Below, in pieces: positions 6,114 through 6,876 of a DNA stretch of 6,876 nt; position 1 is the first letter of the stretch; every line of letters starts with the position of its first letter. A program made the position numbers and the translations under genes. This DNA is from Acidimicrobiales bacterium (GTDB lineage: Bacteria > Actinomycetota > Acidimicrobiia > Acidimicrobiales > Aldehydirespiratoraceae), in NCBI GenBank assembly GCA_021604885.1, contig BQJV01000175.1, positions 1 through 6,876 of the forward strand. Direction: 5' to 3'. The notes beneath the pieces were generated by a model. The model was not told where the DNA came from. It was given only the letters and a program-made list of their open reading frames with translations, and did no database searches.

Positions 6114-6876
6114 CCGACTTGTAGCCCCGCACCGTGGAGGTGTGGACCCATTCGAGCGCGTCATGGTCCACGTCCCACGCGCCGAACCGCCGCACCATCT
6201 GCTCGAGACCGACCCGTCCCTCCAACCGGGCGAGCGCACCGCCGATGCAGAAGTGGGCGCCGTACCCGAACGACAGATGGCGGTCGATCTCCCTGGTGAT
6301 GTCGAACCGGTCGGCGTCGACGAAGTGCCGCTCGTCGCGATTGCCACTGCCGTTGACGAGCAGGAGGTTCGATCCCGCCGGCACCGTCTCGCCGTGGAAC
6401 TCCACGTCGCGCATGGTCCGCCGACCCTGCACCGGCGACGGAGCCTCGTAGCGGAGGACCTCCTCGACCGCGTTGGGGATGCGGGACTCGTCCTCGCGGA
6501 GCATGGCGAGCTGGTCCGGATGATCGGCGAGCAGCACGACCGCCCATCCGAGCATGCGGGCGACCGTCTCACTGCCGGCCCCGCCGATCAGCGCGACGTA
6601 GCCCATGATCTCGTCGTCGGTCAGCGGCCGCGTGGTGCCGTCCAGCAGTTCGCGTTCGTGCGTCGCCAACACGGTGATGAGGTCGTCCTCGGGGTTCGCC
6701 CGTCGCTGCCGACAGAGATCCGGGATGAGTTCGTAGACCACGCTGCCGATGTTCTCGCCCTCGATCACGGCGCGGCTGCCGGTCGACGCGCTCTCGTCGA
6801 TCGCCATCGAGTTGTCCACCGACGCCCGCATCTCGGTCTCCAGTCCTTCCGGAAAGCCCAGGAGCGCGAGGATCAC
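6097..6876 (-). CDS. Cytochrome P450, C-terminal part (5' end beyond window)
   Basis: The last 259 residues of a soluble bacterial cytochrome P450, a haem monooxygenase receiving electrons from ferredoxin/ferredoxin reductase partners that are not in the window. Visible in order: I-helix oxygen-activation motif A100-G-S-E-T104; K-helix E139-V-L-R142 (ExxR); the DADRFD segment (187-192) of the PERF-like region; and the haem loop FGYGAHFCIGG (203-213) matching FGxGxHxCxG, with C210 as the axial thiolate ligand. All key residues are intact. Bacterial P450s run about 400 aa, so about 140-150 N-terminal residues lie to the right of the window. The GTG at the window edge (6876-6874) is probably an internal Val codon, not the start. 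It reads against the sulfatase operon and its last 17 bases overlap the end of the second sulfatase, so it is a separate transcription unit. The substrate cannot be judged. Confidence 0.93.
   Translation of the reverse strand: MILALLGFPEGLETEMRASVDNSMAIDESASTGSRAVIEGENIGSVVYELIPDLCRQRRANPEDDLITVLATHERELLDGTTRPLTDDEIMGYVALIGGAGSETVARMLGWAVVLLADHPDQLAMLREDESRIPNAVEEVLRYEAPSPVQGRRTMRDVEFHGETVPAGSNLLLVNGSGNRDERHFVDADRFDITREIDRHLSFGYGAHFCIGGALARLEGRVGLEQMVRRFGAWDVDHDALEWVHTSTVRGYKSVTLNL

Overview
The window looks like chromosome of a high-GC actinobacterium, possibly a marine or host-associated member of the Acidimicrobiia. This rests on strongly GC-biased third codon positions, a DUF222/13E12-type HNH endonuclease gene (a multicopy family typical of Actinobacteria), a candidate TAnnnT -10 box placed for leaderless translation, and a bacterial cytochrome P450. 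The taxon is an inference; no rRNA or marker gene is present.

Layout. At the left edge (3-974, +) lies the 3' part of a DUF222-HNH endonuclease gene. A 106-base intergenic region (975-1080) follows, holding a hairpin, a 10-base GC palindrome and a candidate -10 box directly before the next start codon. From 1081 to 6113 five plus-strand genes form one tightly packed operon: a phytanoyl-CoA dioxygenase (PhyH)-like Fe(II)/2-oxoglutarate oxygenase (298 aa), a small unrecognised protein (93 aa), a five-bladed beta-propeller protein resembling GH43/GH32-type glycoside hydrolases (301 aa), a sulfatase with a CSPTR active-site motif and a C-terminal chitobiase-type beta-sandwich domain (538 aa), and a second sulfatase with the non-canonical motif CTQYR (448 aa). 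All four junctions are 4-base NTGA stop/start overlaps, so the genes are probably co-transcribed and translationally coupled. The right end (6876-6097, -) is the C-terminal part of a cytochrome P450 that converges on the operon and overlaps its last gene by 17 bases.

The operon reads as a small catabolic or tailoring pathway for a sulfated, probably glycosidic compound: two sulfatases would remove sulfate esters or N-sulfate, the propeller protein would cleave or bind a glycoside, and the PhyH enzyme would hydroxylate or otherwise oxidise the substrate or aglycone. None of the five proteins shows a signal peptide or membrane segment, so the chemistry appears to be cytoplasmic and to need an imported substrate. 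No transporter, regulator or formylglycine-generating enzyme is present in the window. The substrate cannot be told from sequence alone. The best candidates for something undescribed are this gene set, the 93-aa protein and the CTQYR sulfatase.
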